Shown one piece after another: positions 62,740 to 64,000 of a stretch of 64,000 bases of DNA. The notes under the pieces are model-generated. The model saw only the letters and a list, made by a program, of their open reading frames with translations. It was not told the origin of the DNA and ran no database searches. This stretch comes from Roseivirga ehrenbergii (GTDB lineage: Bacteria > Bacteroidota > Bacteroidia > Cytophagales > Cyclobacteriaceae), in NCBI RefSeq assembly GCF_001593005.1, contig NZ_LQZQ01000005.1:1-64000 (forward strand), written 5' to 3'. The number at the start of each line of letters is the position of its first letter. Position 1 is the stretch's first letter. Position numbers and translations under genes: made by a program.

Positions 62740-63773
62740 TATCTGAATATTCTTCTTTCGTTCAGTGCTTTTTGGAACAAGGCTGCATTCTTATTATGCT
62801 GAACCAATGTTTTGGCGAACCTGTGATACCCAGAAAAATCTTCTTTGGCACACATATAAATATAATCATGCTTTTCGTAATTCAATACTGCATCTATAGA
62901 GGGGATGGTGGGCAAGTTAATTGGTCCTGGAGGTAAGCCTCTATTTAAATAAGTATTGTATGGGCTTTGAACCCTCTTGTGCTCATTCAACACCCTTTGG
63001 ATTGTAAAATCACCTAAGGCATAAACTAAAGTAGGGTCGGCCTGAAGCGCAATATTTCTTTCAAGGCGGTTGAGGTAAAGCCCTGCAATAGTTGGGCGCT
63101 CGTCATTTTTTATACTTTCGGCCTGAACAATAGAGGCTAAAACGGATATCTGAACAGGTGTTAAGTCTAGTGCTTTTGCTTTTGCCAATCTGTCTGCCGT
63201 CCAAAATTTCTTATGTTCTTCGGCCATTTTAGAGAATAATTCCTCAGGCTTAATTGTCCAGTATACCTCATAGGTATTGGGCAAAAACAAGGTCATTACA
63301 TTTTCTGTATTAACTCCATATTTTTCCAAGAAGGCATCATCATTTAAAAGTGCTTCGAATTCACTTGGTTGAATACCGGTGTTGTCGGTGATTTTTTCAG
63401 CCAGTTCATTTTTCAGCCTAACATTATTGAAAGTAATTCTAACAGGCATTTGATCGCCTGCTCTGAGCATTCTTACCGCTTCAAGGTTGGACATACCAGA
63501 TTTTAAGAAATAAACCCCAGGCTTTACCAAATCTTGGTAACCCATGGTTTTTGATACAAAACTGAATGATATAGGATCATTGATGATGTTGGCATCGTAA
63601 AACTTGTTTCGTACTTCGTCAAATCCTTCACCATACTCTATTGTAATAGAGGTGTCGGCTTGCTCAATAAGAATATTGGCACCGTAAAACATTTGGTAGA
63701 AATAAAAACTAAAGGAGGTGAGGAGTACTGAAAACACCACCATTGCTAATAGGAAAATCTTTCTTTTCTTCAT
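62739..63773 (-). CDS. mltG: Endolytic murein transglycosylase MltG
   Basis: A 344-aa inner-membrane-anchored lytic transglycosylase that cuts nascent peptidoglycan and helps set strand length. It has an N-terminal helix (IFLLAMVVFSVLLTSFSFYFY), a LysM-like subdomain and the YceG catalytic domain with ASIVQAESIKNDERPTIAGLYLNRL (catalytic Glu in QAE), LQADPTLVYALG and SPYNTYLNRGLPPGPI. It is the first gene of the mltG-thioesterase-BrkB operon, divergent from the gene at 63828. Confidence 0.95.
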   Translation of the reverse strand: MKKRKIFLLAMVVFSVLLTSFSFYFYQMFYGANILIEQADTSITIEYGEGFDEVRNKFYDANIINDPISFSFVSKTMGYQDLVKPGVYFLKSGMSNLEAVRMLRAGDQMPVRITFNNVRLKNELAEKITDNTGIQPSEFEALLNDDAFLEKYGVNTENVMTLFLPNTYEVYWTIKPEELFSKMAEEHKKFWTADRLAKAKALDLTPVQISVLASIVQAESIKNDERPTIAGLYLNRLERNIALQADPTLVYALGDFTIQRVLNEHKRVQSPYNTYLNRGLPPGPINLPTIPSIDAVLNYEKHDYIYMCAKEDFSGYHRFAKTLVQHNKNAALFQKALNERRIFR

Positions 63774-63827
63774 TGGGTTACAAAAATAGGGTTTTTGTCA
63801 TAACTTCGATTCGTTAAATGAAGACTA

Positions 63828-64000
63828 ATGCAAGCCGAATTAATAAGACTTTATCCTGAGAACCCTGAACAGGAAAAAATCGATTATATCGTATCGGTTT
63901 TGAGAGATGGGGGAGTAATTATTTATCCAACTGATACTGTTTATGGTATTGGTTGCGACTTCTCAAATACCAAAGCCGTGGAGCGGGTTTGTAAAATCAA
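63828..64000 (+). CDS. Sua5/YciO/YrdC-family protein, truncated by the window end
   Basis: The first 57 codons are present (MQAELIRLYPENPEQEKIDY, then GGVIIYPTDTVYGIGCDFSN). The YPTDTVYGIGC stretch is the hallmark of the YrdC/Sua5 domain, which in TsaC makes threonylcarbamoyl-AMP for tRNA t6A; the N-terminal form is closer to the YciO branch. The remainder lies beyond the window, so the two cannot be told apart. Confidence 0.9.
   Translation, partial: MQAELIRLYPENPEQEKIDYIVSVLRDGGVIIYPTDTVYGIGCDFSNTKAVERVCKI

Noticed and set aside
1-64000. CRISPR arrays, insertion sequences, prophage genes, integrases or rRNA
   Set aside because: No regular spacer repeats, transposase-like proteins, phage structural genes or rRNA-like sequence were found on reading the window; only the toxin-antitoxin pair and duplicated ends suggest mobility.

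Overview
The window looks like chromosomal DNA of a marine-type Bacteroidota, most likely order Cytophagales (Roseivirga/Fulvivirga-like). This is inferred from gene content (BatD, a Nfu-type NifU, DUF4221-like and TonB-plug lipoproteins), low GC, sparse Shine-Dalgarno sequences and several promoters of the Bacteroidota form TTTG-N19-TAnnTTTG. No IS element, prophage, integrase, CRISPR array or rRNA was seen.

Region 1 (1-18.9 kb) is mostly housekeeping and regulation. It holds rplU-rpmA, a class Ia ribonucleotide reductase operon (nrdB-nrdA) behind a structured leader that ends in a terminator-like hairpin, and an unrecognised 208-aa gene between two near-identical terminators with a candidate small RNA upstream. 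NRDE, DinB and YHS proteins and two tandem stand-alone TonB-plug lipoproteins follow. Next is a PAS-GAF sigma-54 activator, then a sigma-54-type promoter in front of an ATP-grasp ligase, a LysE exporter and a Crp/Fnr regulator. A ParDE-like toxin-antitoxin pair is flanked by two copies of the 3' end of the Crp/Fnr gene. A CDF metal exporter, a DUF4221-like lipoprotein, acetyl-CoA synthetase and a YdeI/DUF1905 protein complete the region.

Region 2 (19.0-50.8 kb) is a large surface-glycan or secreted-glycoconjugate locus. About 21.6 kb reads mainly rightward and about 10 kb reads leftward, with the two halves meeting at 40.69 kb. It encodes glycosyltransferases (GT2, GT4, GT39-like), a flippase, an acyltransferase-3, a polysaccharide deacetylase, five intact SGNH-hydrolase-like proteins plus one decayed copy, four two-domain radical SAM proteins of the B12-binding type, one SPASM-type radical SAM protein, six SAM methyltransferases, a 2OG-Fe(II) oxygenase, a GNAT protein, a pol-beta-type nucleotidyltransferase, and a carbamoyltransferase-DUF5989-SxtJ-SGNH module. 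The DUF5989 gene is only 49 codons. Genes overlap tightly in chains, suggesting coupled expression. The unusual emphasis is on C-methylation/radical chemistry and O-acyl decoration rather than on many sugar-nucleotide synthesis genes, none of which was recognised here.

Region 3 (50.8-64 kb) returns to core functions: ZIP transporter, ApbE, RuvB, QueG, BatD, chorismate synthase, a dicarboxylate/amino-acid symporter, Nfu, phosphofructokinase, tRNA-Ser and tRNA-Glu, a BrkB-like membrane protein, a YbgC-like thioesterase, MltG, and the first part of a Sua5/YciO/YrdC protein cut by the window edge.

The points most worth following up are the nrdBA leader RNA, the candidate small RNA at about 4.73-4.83 kb, the sigma-54 circuit at 8.8-12.8 kb, the toxin-antitoxin insertion at the Crp/Fnr 3' end, and the radical-SAM/SGNH/carbamoyl glycan locus.
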